Below are positions 1 to 7,815 of a DNA stretch of 42,487 nt, piece by piece. The stretch covers positions 1 through 42,487 of the forward strand of contig CAJIYM010000006.1 in assembly GCA_905181635.1 (NCBI GenBank). Direction: 5' to 3'. The position numbers and the translations under genes are program-made. Position 1 is the first letter of the stretch. Each line of letters starts with the position of its first letter. The stretch comes from an uncultured Flavobacteriales bacterium (GTDB lineage: Bacteria; Bacteroidota; Bacteroidia; Flavobacteriales; BACL11). The notes under the pieces were generated by a model. That model did no database searches. It saw only the letters and a program-made list of their open reading frames with translations, and was not told the DNA's origin.

Positions 1-63
1 GCTGCAAATCTCACCTCTTTTAACTAAAAAATAAAATCATTAGCCTATTTAAGACCTAAAGTG

Positions 64-71
64 TATATTTG
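64..71 (+). promoter_or_regulatory. Bacteroidetes-type -7 box upstream of prs
   Basis: The octamer TATATTTG matches the Bacteroidetes -7 consensus TAnnTTTG and lies 26 nt before the prs start codon. No convincing TTTG -33 box is visible at the usual spacing. It probably drives prs-rplY-pth. Confidence 0.55.
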
Positions 72-97
72 CACCCCTTTTTTAATAAGGTATATCA

Positions 98-1036
98 ATG
101 GAAAGACCAATTAAATTTTTTGCAGGAAATAATACTAAGAACTTAGCTAGTAAAATCGCTAATGCCTTTGGTGTTGAGTTAAATAAGTCATCAATGATTG
201 AATTTTCTGATGGTGAGTTTGAGCCTTCATTTGACGAAACAGTAAGAGGTGCTGATGTATTTTTAATCCAATCTACCACACCTCCATCTGATAATTTGAT
301 GGAATTATTGCTAATGATTGATGCTGCAAAAAGAGCTTCAGCAGCCAATATTATTGCAGTAATGCCTTATTTTGGCTATGCTCGTCAGGACAAAAAAGGA
401 AAACCAAGAGTACCGATAGGGGCTAAACTAGTTTCTAATTTACTTACTGCAGCAGGCGTTGATCGTATTATGACTATGGATCTTCATGCTGATCAAATTC
501 AAGGTTTCTTTGAAGTTCCTGTTGATCATTTATATGCTTCTGAGCTTTTTATTGAAGATATTACAAGTCTTAATTTACCTAATCTGACTATTGCCTCACC
601 TGATATGGGGGGTAGTAAAAGAGCAAATGCTTATGCTAAAATCTTAAATTCAGGAGTTGTTATCTGTTACAAAGAGCGCAAGCAAGCCAATGTTATTGGT
701 GAGATGAAAGTATTAGGAGATGTAAAAGGTAAAGATGTTGTAATTATTGATGATATGGTAGATACCGGTGGTACACTTACTAAAGCTGCAGATTTAATGA
801 TAGAAAATGGAGCGACAAGTGTAAGGGCATATTGTACACATGCTATTTTATCTGGTAAAGCTTATGAAAGGTTAGATAATTCAAACATTACGGAATTAGT
901 AGTTACAAATACAATTCCTAAAACACATAGTAGTAGTAAAGTTAGAGAAATTTCAGTTGCTGGTTTCTTTGCTCAAACAATCACTTCAGTAGTGAAAAAT
1001 GAGTCCATTTCTGATAAATGGAGAAGCAACCAATAA
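98..1036 (+). CDS. prs: Ribose-phosphate pyrophosphokinase (PRPP synthetase)
   Basis: Makes 5-phosphoribosyl-1-pyrophosphate from ribose 5-phosphate and ATP in the cytosol, feeding purine, pyrimidine, NAD, His and Trp synthesis. The 312-residue length is normal for the class I enzyme. Visible motifs are the ATP-loop region PYFGYARQDKK (residues 90-100), the metal-binding DLHADQIQGFF (128-138) and the PRPP-binding loop VVIIDDMVDTGGT (214-226). The ATG at 98 follows an AATAAGG stretch and a TATATTTG promoter box, and the protein begins just as family members do. It is the first gene of a prs-rplY-pth cluster with a 31-nt gap to rplY. All catalytic motifs are intact. Confidence 0.97.
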   Translation: MERPIKFFAGNNTKNLASKIANAFGVELNKSSMIEFSDGEFEPSFDETVRGADVFLIQSTTPPSDNLMELLLMIDAAKRASAANIIAVMPYFGYARQDKKGKPRVPIGAKLVSNLLTAAGVDRIMTMDLHADQIQGFFEVPVDHLYASELFIEDITSLNLPNLTIASPDMGGSKRANAYAKILNSGVVICYKERKQANVIGEMKVLGDVKGKDVVIIDDMVDTGGTLTKAADLMIENGATSVRAYCTHAILSGKAYERLDNSNITELVVTNTIPKTHSSSKVREISVAGFFAQTITSVVKNESISDKWRSNQ

Positions 1037-1067
1037 ATTAAGAATTAATAATCAAATTTAAATAAAG

Positions 1068-1697
1068 ATGAAAACACTAGCAATTAACGTAAAAGAAAGA
1101 CAGAATGTTGGGAAAACTAACACTCGTGCGTTAAGAAATCAGGGTAATGTACCATGTGTACTTTACGGGGGAGAAAAGCAAGTGACTTTCTATGCTCATG
1201 AAAATGACTTTAGAAAGCTTGTGTATACTCCAGATACTTTTTTAGTTGAATTAAGCATTGATGGTACTGTTACTAAAGCTATTATGCAAGATATTCAATT
1301 TCACCCAGTAACGGATAAAATACTACACATTGATTTCTTAGAAGTATTTGATAACAAAGAAATTACAGTTTCTATTCCAGTTAACTTAAATGGTACTTCA
1401 ATAGGAGTTAAAAATGGAGGTAACTTAATGTTTAGAAGAAGTAAAATTATCACTAAAGGTTTAGTGGCTAATTTACCTAATTCAATAGAGCTAAACATTG
1501 AACACTTAAATATTGGTATGTTTACTTATATTAAGGATATTACTATTGAAGGATGTGCGTTAGTTGCTCCAGGAAATTCAGTTGTAGTCGGTGTTAAAAC
1601 TGCAAGAGCTGTTGTTGAGGAAGAAGTTGAAGAAGTTGAAGAAGTTGCTGAGGGAGATGCTCCTGCTGAAGGTGCTCAAGCGCCAGCTGCTGAATAA
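1068..1697 (+). CDS. rplY: 50S ribosomal protein L25 (general stress protein Ctc family)
   Basis: A 5S rRNA-binding protein of the large ribosomal subunit. At 209 residues it is the long two-domain form (TL5/CTC type). An N-terminal L25 domain covers about residues 4-90 (NVGKTNTRALRNQGNVPCVLYGG near the start), followed by a C-terminal beta domain. The end is a very acidic, Ala-rich tail from about residue 180 (repeated Glu-Val, then Ala-Pro-Ala-Glu), as often seen in Bacteroidetes L25. It lies between prs and pth and is separated from pth by only 3 nt, an arrangement common in bacteria. The ATG at 1068 is preceded by AAATAAAG. Confidence 0.96.
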   Translation: MKTLAINVKERQNVGKTNTRALRNQGNVPCVLYGGEKQVTFYAHENDFRKLVYTPDTFLVELSIDGTVTKAIMQDIQFHPVTDKILHIDFLEVFDNKEITVSIPVNLNGTSIGVKNGGNLMFRRSKIITKGLVANLPNSIELNIEHLNIGMFTYIKDITIEGCALVAPGNSVVVGVKTARAVVEEEVEEVEEVAEGDAPAEGAQAPAAE

Positions 1698-1700
1698 ATC

Positions 1701-2264
1701 ATGAAATACTTAATCATTGGATTAGGTAACCCTGGTGCTGAGTATGAAAATACAAGGCACAATATAGGATTTAAAATGTTGGATAAGCTTGCGGGCTTAT
1801 CCAACATTTCTTTTTCTACCGAAAGGTTAGCTGATGTTGCTCAGATAAAATTTAAGGGGCGCACTTTGGTTTTGGTTAAACCAAATACCTTTATGAACCT
1901 TTCAGGCAAGGCTGTAAAGTATTGGATGCAACAAACTAAGGTCGATATTGAAAATATTTTAGTAGTTACGGACGATATTTCATTGCCTTTTGGCATTGTT
2001 CGTATGCGAAAAAAAGGTTCTGATGGAGGTCATAACGGATTGAAAGATATCCAAAGTCAGTTGGCAACCAGTATTTATCCAAGGTTGCGTTTTGGTGTTG
2101 GTGACGATTTTTCCAGAGGAAAACAAGCTGAATATGTCTTGGGTAATTTTACTGATCAGGATTACATTACTATGGATGATCGTACAGATTTAGCAGTAAA
2201 AATGATTCAAGCATTTACTAGTATGGGTATAGGTCGTACTATGTCCGATTTTAATGGAAAATAA
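1701..2264 (+). CDS. pth: Peptidyl-tRNA hydrolase
   Basis: Releases tRNA from prematurely dropped peptidyl-tRNA in the cytosol. The 187 residues match the bacterial Pth family. Conserved positions are present: Asn10 in GLGNPG, the catalytic His20 in TRHNIGF, Asn66 in TFMNLSG, Asp91/Asp92 in TDDISLP and Asn112 in GGHNGLKD. It is the last gene of prs-rplY-pth. The coding sequence contains a 15-bp perfect inverted repeat followed by a T-rich tract (1774-1817), which could act as an intragenic terminator or attenuator; this is described separately. No terminator was found directly after the stop codon. Confidence 0.97.
   Translation: MKYLIIGLGNPGAEYENTRHNIGFKMLDKLAGLSNISFSTERLADVAQIKFKGRTLVLVKPNTFMNLSGKAVKYWMQQTKVDIENILVVTDDISLPFGIVRMRKKGSDGGHNGLKDIQSQLATSIYPRLRFGVGDDFSRGKQAEYVLGNFTDQDYITMDDRTDLAVKMIQAFTSMGIGRTMSDFNGK
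1774..1817 (+). other. Terminator-like perfect hairpin inside pth
   Basis: The left arm 1774-1788 (AATGTTGGATAAGC core) pairs perfectly over 15 bp with 1795-1809, around a 6-nt TTGCGG loop. It is followed by CTTTTTCT. It spans codons 25-37 of pth. The shape is that of an intrinsic terminator, but it sits in coding DNA where translating ribosomes would normally suppress it. No function is shown. Confidence 0.5.
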
Positions 2265-2300
2265 TTTGTTTAATTAGGGTGCTGATAGTTTAAAAATAAT

Positions 2301-2308
2301 TAAATTTG
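2301..2308 (+). promoter_or_regulatory. -7 box of tRNA-Cys
   Basis: TAAATTTG matches TAnnTTTG exactly and ends 13 nt before the tRNA-Cys 5' end. No -33 TTTG is seen at standard spacing. Confidence 0.5.
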
Positions 2309-2321
2309 CACTACTCGAAAT

Positions 2322-2392
2322 GGTATCGTGGCCGAGTGGCTAGGCTATGCTCTGCAAAAGCATCTACAGCAGTTCGAATCTGCTCGATACCT
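2322..2392 (+). tRNA. tRNA-Cys (anticodon GCA)
   Basis: A cloverleaf of 71 nt. Acceptor GGTATCG (2322-2328) pairs with CGATACC (2385-2391), with T at the discriminator position, as expected for tRNA-Cys. Anticodon stem ATGCT/AGCAT encloses the loop CTGCAAA, giving GCA. The T-arm contains GTTCGAATC. The CCA end is not encoded. A terminator follows directly. Confidence 0.96.
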
Positions 2393-2395
2393 CGG

Positions 2396-2431
2396 AAAAA
2401 TGCTTGTTAGAAATAACAAGCATTTTTTTTT
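2396..2431 (+). terminator. Intrinsic terminator after tRNA-Cys
   Basis: A 14-bp perfect stem (2396-2409 with 2414-2427) is capped by a GAAA tetraloop and runs into a long T tract. It closes the tRNA-Cys transcript just before the T9SS substrate gene. Confidence 0.88.
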
Positions 2432-2456
2432 ATATTTGTCCATCTTAAAAAATAGT

Positions 2457-3575
2457 ATGAAGACATTAAAAAAAATAGTATTTATAGTTGCCTTACTTTT
2501 TAGTTTCACAGCTCAATCTCAATGTGGATACGATACATTATCGGTTAATATTACAAATATCCTTTGCTTTGACGATAATATAGGGGAGATAGGTTTAATT
2601 GTTCCTAACGTAAATGCTTCATTTACTTGGAGTGGTCCAGCTGGTTTTTCGGCTACATCAATTCCTATTAATTCACTTTATGCTGGAGACTATATATTAA
2701 CAATATCAGAATATAGTATTCCTGGAGATCTTACATCACCATTAATTTGTCAGATGTCGGATACATTTACTGTAAATGAAACAAATGATATTGAAGCTAC
2801 TTTTATATTGGAGGGACTTTGCTCTGAAGATGATACTGTTGATTTAGTTATTAATGTTTCAGGGGGAACACCTTTTAATGGGGGAGAGCTTTATACTTAT
2901 GAGCTTACAAATAGTTCAAATATAACTGTTGGTACTAATGATTCGATATTTAATTTACCTACTGGTACTTACTCTTTGAGTGTAACGGATAAGAACGGAT
3001 GTACTCCAAAATATCCTCAAAATATTTTGATTGAACCTGTTGTAAGCATGAATTCTTTTATGTCTTCAGTTGGCGTTATTTGTAAAGATGATAATGGAGG
3101 AGAGGCTAGGGTGTTTGTTCAAGAAGGTACTTCTCCTTTTCTGTTTCAGTGGTCTATTGATAGCACGATTACTATTGAGCACGATTCATTTTCAAGTATT
3201 GTCGGCTTGTTTCCTGGTGAATATTATATAAAAATTACTGATGCATTGGGTTGCGTTACCTATGATACTATTGAGGTGAAATCAAACCCTGCTATTTGTA
3301 TTACAGTTTATAAAGTATTTTCTCCTAATGATGATGATATTCATGAATTTTGGGAAATAGAAAATATAGACCTTTATCCTCAGGCTTTAGTTTTAGTATA
3401 TGACAGAAATGGAAGGCAAGTTTTTAGAAGAAGAAATTATATAAATACAGAAGATGTGGCTTTTGGAGGTAAAGATTTAAATGGTAACCCATTACCTTCA
3501 GGAACCTATTATTATGTAATTGATTTAGAAAATGAAGATGAGTTGTTTAAAGGAGTATTAACAATTGTAAGGTAA
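2457..3575 (+). CDS. T9SS substrate with gliding motility-associated (type B) C-terminal domain
   Basis: A predicted secreted or cell-surface protein of 372 residues. The open frame extends upstream into tRNA-Cys, but the ATG at 2457 begins a clear signal peptide (MKTLKKIVFIVALLFSF, then TAQSQ), so this start is chosen. The middle holds SprB-like segments: one after the signal peptide, and one near residues 200-270 with VGVICKDDNGGEARV and the end GEYYIKITDALGC. The last ~90 residues (KVFSPNDDD, FWEIENIDLYP, VYDRNGRQVF, GTYYYVIDL, FKGVLTIVR) match the CHU_C/gliding-type sorting domain. Its stop codon overlaps the ATG of a PorP/SprF gene by 1 nt. This is the usual partner arrangement for type B T9SS substrates. 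The specific role is unknown. Confidence 0.85.
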   Translation: MKTLKKIVFIVALLFSFTAQSQCGYDTLSVNITNILCFDDNIGEIGLIVPNVNASFTWSGPAGFSATSIPINSLYAGDYILTISEYSIPGDLTSPLICQMSDTFTVNETNDIEATFILEGLCSEDDTVDLVINVSGGTPFNGGELYTYELTNSSNITVGTNDSIFNLPTGTYSLSVTDKNGCTPKYPQNILIEPVVSMNSFMSSVGVICKDDNGGEARVFVQEGTSPFLFQWSIDSTITIEHDSFSSIVGLFPGEYYIKITDALGCVTYDTIEVKSNPAICITVYKVFSPNDDDIHEFWEIENIDLYPQALVLVYDRNGRQVFRRRNYINTEDVAFGGKDLNGNPLPSGTYYYVIDLENEDELFKGVLTIVR

Positions 3576-4504
3576 TGAAAAAAATATTTTTTATAATAGG
3601 AACATTATTTGTGGTAAATGCATTTGCTCAACAAGAACCATTATTTACTCAATATTATGTAAATGATATGGTTATTAATCCAGCCATTTCAGGAAGTAAA
3701 GCATATAACCCATTAACAATACTAACTAGGCAGCAATGGTTAGGTTTTGAAGGAGCACCATTAAGCACAAATATATCTTATCATGGGACTTTAATTGATC
3801 AAGGTCGTTCTGCTATGGGTGGTTATCTTTTGTTTGATAAAGCTACTCCTTCTTTACAAGCTAATTTGCATTTAAACTACGCTTACCATGTTCCTCTTAA
3901 TTATGATGATGTAAAATTATCATTTGGCTTAGGGGCTAAATTAATGTATCACAATATAGATTTTAATAAAGAAGATCTCCCTCCAGGAAATGACCCTGCT
4001 TTCTCTACAGATTCCTATGATAAGACTTTAACAGATGCTTCTTCAGGAGTCTATCTTTATGGAAAAGAGTTTTATATTGGATTTTCAATATCAAATATGT
4101 TTCAATCATCATTTAACACTCAGGTGCAAGGATCTCCATACCCTAACTCAGAATATAGAAATTATTATGGAATAGGTGCTTATAAATTTCAAGTGATAAA
4201 TAATGATTGGCAGTTGGAACCCTCTATTTTAATTAGAAAAATGCAATATCAAAAAAGCCTAACTGACCTTACAACAAGAATTATATTTTTAGAAAATAAT
4301 TGGGCAGGATTAACATTTAGAGATAACGGTACAGCTATTTTTTCATTTGGATTTGGTGCAAAAAATACACATATATCATACTCTTATGACCATTCATTTT
4401 CTAATGAAATCACACAATATTCATATGGAACTCATGAATTAGGTATTTCTTTTAGAATTGGAACTCTATCATCTCAAAGGCACACGGGTTTCTGGGGTTA
4501 TTAA
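3575..4504 (+). CDS. PorP/SprF family type IX secretion outer membrane protein
   Basis: A 309-residue predicted outer membrane beta-barrel. A signal peptide (MKKIFFIIGTLFVVNAFAQ) precedes the family hallmark QEPLFTQYYVNDMVINPAISGS, and the protein ends in alternating aromatic strands. PorP/SprF-like proteins assist export or surface attachment of the T9SS substrate encoded next to them. The gene starts inside the stop codon of the type B substrate (TAATG), so the two are almost certainly co-expressed as a pair. Paralogues are numerous in Bacteroidetes, so I do not assign porP or sprF itself. Confidence 0.9.
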   Translation: MKKIFFIIGTLFVVNAFAQQEPLFTQYYVNDMVINPAISGSKAYNPLTILTRQQWLGFEGAPLSTNISYHGTLIDQGRSAMGGYLLFDKATPSLQANLHLNYAYHVPLNYDDVKLSFGLGAKLMYHNIDFNKEDLPPGNDPAFSTDSYDKTLTDASSGVYLYGKEFYIGFSISNMFQSSFNTQVQGSPYPNSEYRNYYGIGAYKFQVINNDWQLEPSILIRKMQYQKSLTDLTTRIIFLENNWAGLTFRDNGTAIFSFGFGAKNTHISYSYDHSFSNEITQYSYGTHELGISFRIGTLSSQRHTGFWGY

Positions 4505-4505
4505 A

Positions 4506-4910
4506 ATGAGAAAAATTGATCATATCGGTATTGCTGTTGATGATATTGAGGCCTCAAATAAATTGTTCGCTAAAATATTTGGTAAAGAAAATTTTAAATC
4601 AGAATCCGTAGAATCAGAATCCGTAATAACTTCTTTTTTTCAGGTAGGCGAAAGTAAAATTGAATTAGTTTCTGCAACAAATGAGAATAGTTCTATTGCA
4701 AAGTATCTAACTAAGAATAGAGAAGGAATGCATCATATTGCCTTTGATGTTGTAGATATAAAAGCAGAAATGGCACGTTTGCAATCTGAAGGTATTCGAA
4801 CTTTGAATGACCAGCCAAAACAAGGAGCTGACAATAAGCTGATTTGCTTCTTACACCCAAAGGATACTAATGGTGTTCTTATAGAATTATGTCAGGAAAT
4901 AGAAATGTAA
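4506..4910 (+). CDS. mce: Methylmalonyl-CoA epimerase
   Basis: Interconverts (R)- and (S)-methylmalonyl-CoA in propionate metabolism in the cytosol. At 134 residues it is a single vicinal-oxygen-chelate unit pair. Likely metal ligands are His6 (IDHIGIAVDD), Gln46 (SFFQVGE), His77 (GMHHIAF) and Glu127 (VLIELCQ), in the order found in known epimerases. The start is the ATG at 4506, one base after the PorP/SprF stop; a longer in-frame start at 4458 would extend it into the porin gene without homology. A short duplication gives SESVE-SESVI at residues 32-40. The 3' end overlaps the convergent HAD gene by 32 nt. Confidence 0.93.
   Translation: MRKIDHIGIAVDDIEASNKLFAKIFGKENFKSESVESESVITSFFQVGESKIELVSATNENSSIAKYLTKNREGMHHIAFDVVDIKAEMARLQSEGIRTLNDQPKQGADNKLICFLHPKDTNGVLIELCQEIEM
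4597..4626 (+). repeat. 15-bp in-frame tandem duplication in mce
   Basis: Two adjacent copies of AATCAGAATCCGTAG, the second with one change at its last base. They encode SESVE and SESVI in the loop before the second strand of the epimerase. Period 15 keeps the frame. Confidence 0.7.
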
Positions 4911-5499
4911 TATCTTCATTGTCTAATAAATGATGACAATTTATTCCTAATTTTTTTGCGCTGGCTATATGTTGTGGAGAATCATCAATGAAAAATACAT
5001 CTTCAGCTTTTAGTTTCTGTTCATTAAGAATATACTCGAATATTTTAGCATCTGGTTTCCTTAAACCTAGTTCGTGAGATAAATACATTTTGTCAAATAA
5101 TTCACAAAATTCCAACCATTTTTTATTTCCTAACTCTTCCTTAAATGCATTAATATGTATGGAATTGGTATTACTAAGCAGGTAAATCGTATGATTATTT
5201 TTTAATTTTTTTATCAACTGTAATCGTTCTTTTGGTAAGTCTAGTAGCATAGCATTCCAAGCTATCTTTACTTGTTTGATTTTTGCATTTTTAGTTTCTT
5301 TCTGCAATGCTTTCAGAAATTCATTATTACTAATCTTACCTGTTTCAATTTTATTAAATAATTCTGTTTGTACTTTTTTAGAGTAAAAAGTTTCTGCATT
5401 TTTCACCCCTAATTTGGTGAATTCATCTATCGTATTTTCATAGTTAATGTTAAGGATAACAGCTCCTAAATCAAAAATAATAGTTTTGCATTTTTTCAT
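4879..5499 (-). CDS. HAD-superfamily hydrolase (subfamily IA, haloacid dehalogenase-like)
   Basis: A predicted cytosolic phosphatase of 206 residues. Motif I is IIFDLGAVILNI with the nucleophile Asp10. The usual second Asp is Gly12, as in the DLGGV branch of subfamily IA. Motif II is LLSNTN (Ser109), motif III GLRKPDAKIFE (Lys148) and motif IV VFFIDDSPQHI (Asp172, Asp173). The cap is helical, inserted after motif I. The substrate cannot be told from sequence. It is transcribed alone and convergent with mce, with a 32-nt 3' overlap. Confidence 0.9.
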   Translation of the reverse strand: MKKCKTIIFDLGAVILNINYENTIDEFTKLGVKNAETFYSKKVQTELFNKIETGKISNNEFLKALQKETKNAKIKQVKIAWNAMLLDLPKERLQLIKKLKNNHTIYLLSNTNSIHINAFKEELGNKKWLEFCELFDKMYLSHELGLRKPDAKIFEYILNEQKLKAEDVFFIDDSPQHIASAKKLGINCHHLLDNEDITFLFPDIIL

Positions 5500-5532
5500 T
5501 TAGTAAAAATGCAAATTATTGAACAATTTTGA

Positions 5533-5540
5533 TAGTTTTG
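5533..5540 (+). promoter_or_regulatory. -7 box of the CAU tRNA
   Basis: TAGTTTTG fits TAnnTTTG and ends 17 nt before the tRNA 5' end. No standard -33 box is seen. Confidence 0.45.
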
Positions 5541-5557
5541 CAATTGCTTTTTAAATA

Positions 5558-5631
5558 GGGCCCATAGCTCAGCTGGTTAGAGCACTTGACTCATAATCAA
5601 GGGGTCGCTGGTTCAAGCCCAGCTGGGCCCA
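5558..5631 (+). tRNA. tRNA with CAU anticodon (Ile2 or elongator Met)
   Basis: A 74-nt cloverleaf. Acceptor GGGCCCA (5558-5564) pairs with TGGGCCC (5624-5630), discriminator A, CCA not encoded. Anticodon stem CTTGA/TCAAG encloses CTCATAA, giving CAT. A CAU anticodon can be elongator Met or the lysidine-modified Ile2. The initiator is unlikely because the first acceptor pair G1-C72 is intact. The GGTCGCTGGTTCAAG T-arm resembles E. coli Ile2, but this is not decisive. The modifying enzyme gene tilS is also in the window (31266-32567). Confidence 0.92.
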
Positions 5632-5634
5632 CAG

Positions 5635-5662
5635 AAACCTCACCTATTTGGTGGGGTTTTTT
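5635..5662 (+). terminator. Intrinsic terminator after the CAU tRNA
   Basis: AAACCTCACC (5635-5644) pairs with GGTGGGGTTT (5650-5659), with one G-T pair and a 5-nt loop, followed by more T. It ends the tRNA transcript. The rest of 5663-5909 is AT-rich with no supported gene. Confidence 0.8.
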
Positions 5663-5909
5663 ATTGATTAAAATATTAATTAACATATCTTCTGTTAGTA
5701 GATTGTATGATTTCTTCCATATTAATTTCTTCATTTTAGCAATCTCATGTATTTTAATAATTTCTTTGTTATTTGAACATATTTCTAAGTATCATTTTTT
5801 CAATCCACGATTTGATAATTCTTGTAATGTGACAAATTTCTAAAAAAATATATATAATGTAGATTAAATTTTGAGGTTATACTTATTTTAGCAATTAAAT
5901 TAATTATTT

Positions 5910-6620
5910 ATGAAATTCATATTTTCAGCTCTACTATTGATTGTATCTCATCTTTGTTTAGCACAAATTGATTTGTTAAAAGTTGCTAGTACTAAGGCCA
6001 GTGCGTTACTTTCATCTTCTGCTAATAGCGATGAAGTGACTAAAGGCTTAAAGGAAGCTTTAGTTATCGGTGCTAGTAAAGCTATTCAAAATTCGTCAGC
6101 TAAGGACGGGTTCTATACTAACTTACTTATTCGTATTCCTTTTCCTGCTGAGGCTGAAAAAATGAAGAAAACTTTACAAAAGGCAGGCATGAAATCACAA
6201 ATTAAGGAATTTGAAAAGAGTATAAATTCAGCAGCTGAATTGGCTTCTAAAGAGGTTTTAGTGATTTTTGTTGATGCCATTAATGCTATGAATATTAAAG
6301 ATGCATTACAGATTTTAAAAGGAGGAAATACAGCAGCAACCTCTTATTTAAAAAAACACATAAGTGTACAACTGTATAAAAAAATAAAGCCAATAGCAAA
6401 AAAAGCTATTATGCAAGTTGAGGTTACAAACTATTGGAATCCATTGGTAAAGTCTTATAATGCAATTCCTTTTACTAAATCAGTAAATCCTGATTTAGAT
6501 GATTATGTGACGAATAAAACAATTGATGGAATTTTTATACTTATTGCTAATCAAGAGAAGGAAATTAGAAATAATTCCAATTCTAGAACTTCAGCACTTT
6601 TACAAAAAGTATTTAAATAA
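5910..6620 (+). CDS. DUF4197 family exported protein
   Basis: A 236-residue protein beginning with a signal peptide (MKFIFSALLLIVSHLCLAQ) and otherwise rich in helices. The core after residue 40 (EVTKGLKEALVIGASKAI, then YTNLLIRIPFP and the LKGGNTAATSYLK segment) is typical of DUF4197, found in many Gram-negative bacteria and of unknown function. It is probably periplasmic. It is first in a tight operon with DUF1844, coiled-coil and exonuclease III genes (gaps of 3, 1 and 0 nt). No obvious catalytic motif is visible. Confidence 0.85.
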   Translation: MKFIFSALLLIVSHLCLAQIDLLKVASTKASALLSSSANSDEVTKGLKEALVIGASKAIQNSSAKDGFYTNLLIRIPFPAEAEKMKKTLQKAGMKSQIKEFEKSINSAAELASKEVLVIFVDAINAMNIKDALQILKGGNTAATSYLKKHISVQLYKKIKPIAKKAIMQVEVTNYWNPLVKSYNAIPFTKSVNPDLDDYVTNKTIDGIFILIANQEKEIRNNSNSRTSALLQKVFK

Positions 6621-6623
6621 AAT

Positions 6624-6908
6624 ATGGAAAAAAACGATCAACTTTTAATGCAATTAATTTATATGTTCCACACCTCTGCTATGCAGGGATTAGGTAAAAT
6701 TGCTGATCCTTCAGGGCAGGTAAACCGTAATTTAGAATATGTAAGCCAAACTATTGATTTGATGGAAATGCTTAAAGTTAAAACAATGGGAAATATTTCC
6801 AATGAGATTGAAAAAGTTTTAGATGAAATGCTTTCAGAGTTATACATTAATTATTCGGATGAAAAAGCTAAGTCTGATGATGAAGTTGATAAAGAAACAA
6901 AAAAATAA
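6624..6908 (+). CDS. DUF1844 domain protein
   Basis: A small cytosolic protein of 94 residues. The start QLLMQLIYMFHTSAMQGLGK followed by IADPSGQVNRNLEYVSQTIDLMEML matches DUF1844, a family of small helical proteins with no known biochemical role. The C-terminus is highly charged (Lys/Asp/Glu from residue 78). It sits 3 nt after the DUF4197 gene and 1 nt before the coiled-coil gene, so all are probably one transcript. Confidence 0.82.
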   Translation: MEKNDQLLMQLIYMFHTSAMQGLGKIADPSGQVNRNLEYVSQTIDLMEMLKVKTMGNISNEIEKVLDEMLSELYINYSDEKAKSDDEVDKETKK

Positions 6909-6909
6909 A

Positions 6910-7815
6910 ATGATGAATAAAATTAAAGAATTATGGTCAAACTCGACTGCTAGAAAAATAATTATTCTATTTCTAGGAATTGTTATTTTACTTATTGGTT
7001 CTCTTTTTTTTCAGCAGAATAGAATGGAACAGCAAATGCAATTAAAAGTTCAATTTATTGAGCAAAAAAATATGTTGCGTGACGAGCTTGATGATTTGAT
7101 TGATGATCATGATAATTTGTTAGATGAATATGGCGATTTGAATGAACAGTTGTATGAAAAAGATTCTGTTATTCAGAATCAAATTGCTGAAATTAGAAGC
7201 CTAATAAGAACAAAAAGTGATTTAGATGAGGCAAGGAAAAAAATTGCAACTCTTAAGGATATTTCAAAAAGATATTTAGCAAATATTGATTCTTTATTGA
7301 TTTTGAATGGAGTACTAGTTTTAGAAAAAGATAGTGTTGTAAAAGTAAATAAGGACATAAACTGGAAGAATTACAAGCTAAATAAGAAAAATAAGAAGTT
7401 GGAAGAAAAAGTAAGTAAAGGGGCTGTTTTGGAGGTATTTGATGCTAAAATTGAAACTATTCGCTATAGGAGTACAGGAAGGGAATTTGTAACTAGATAT
7501 GCTAAAAAAGTGCAGAAAATTAGGACTTGTTTTTCAATTTCGGCCAACCAAATTTCTGACTCAGAAATAAAGACAATTTATTTGCAAGTTATTGATGGAA
7601 GCGGAAAATTAGTTTTGGGAACTAATATTCTTACAACTAATGTTGCTGACTCAACATATAACTGTACAAGTTCTTCTGAATTTGAGTATAAAAATATTGA
7701 AATGACACATTGTTTTGAGTGGGAAAGAGTACAGGTGTTATCAGCAGGAGCATATCAGGTTAATTTAATAATTGAGGGTAGTATTGCCGCTCAAGAAACC
7801 TTCAAACTAAGATAA
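6910..7815 (+). CDS. Membrane-anchored coiled-coil protein of unknown function
   Basis: I do not recognise a named family. The 301-residue product starts at the ATG at 6910 (or the adjacent 6913), directly after the DUF1844 stop; a longer frame starting at 6823 would overlap that gene and is rejected. One transmembrane helix (about residues 17-34, IIILFLGIVILLIGSLFF) is followed by a long charged coiled coil (about 38-185, heptads rich in Leu, Ile, Asp and Lys). After this comes a globular C-terminal domain (about 195-301) with beta-strand character (FVTRYAKKVQKIRTCFSIS, TIYLQVIDGSGKLVLG). The topology is probably N-in with the coiled coil in the periplasm. The exonuclease III gene begins immediately at its stop codon. 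Confidence 0.85.
   Translation: MMNKIKELWSNSTARKIIILFLGIVILLIGSLFFQQNRMEQQMQLKVQFIEQKNMLRDELDDLIDDHDNLLDEYGDLNEQLYEKDSVIQNQIAEIRSLIRTKSDLDEARKKIATLKDISKRYLANIDSLLILNGVLVLEKDSVVKVNKDINWKNYKLNKKNKKLEEKVSKGAVLEVFDAKIETIRYRSTGREFVTRYAKKVQKIRTCFSISANQISDSEIKTIYLQVIDGSGKLVLGTNILTTNVADSTYNCTSSSEFEYKNIEMTHCFEWERVQVLSAGAYQVNLIIEGSIAAQETFKLR

Noticed and set aside
2328..2456. Longer start for the type B T9SS substrate
   Set aside because: It would begin inside tRNA-Cys and cross the terminator. The ATG at 2457 starts a clean signal peptide.
5586..5843. 85-codon open frame on the plus strand
   Set aside because: It begins inside the CAU tRNA and crosses its terminator; the translation looks like random AT-rich sequence.
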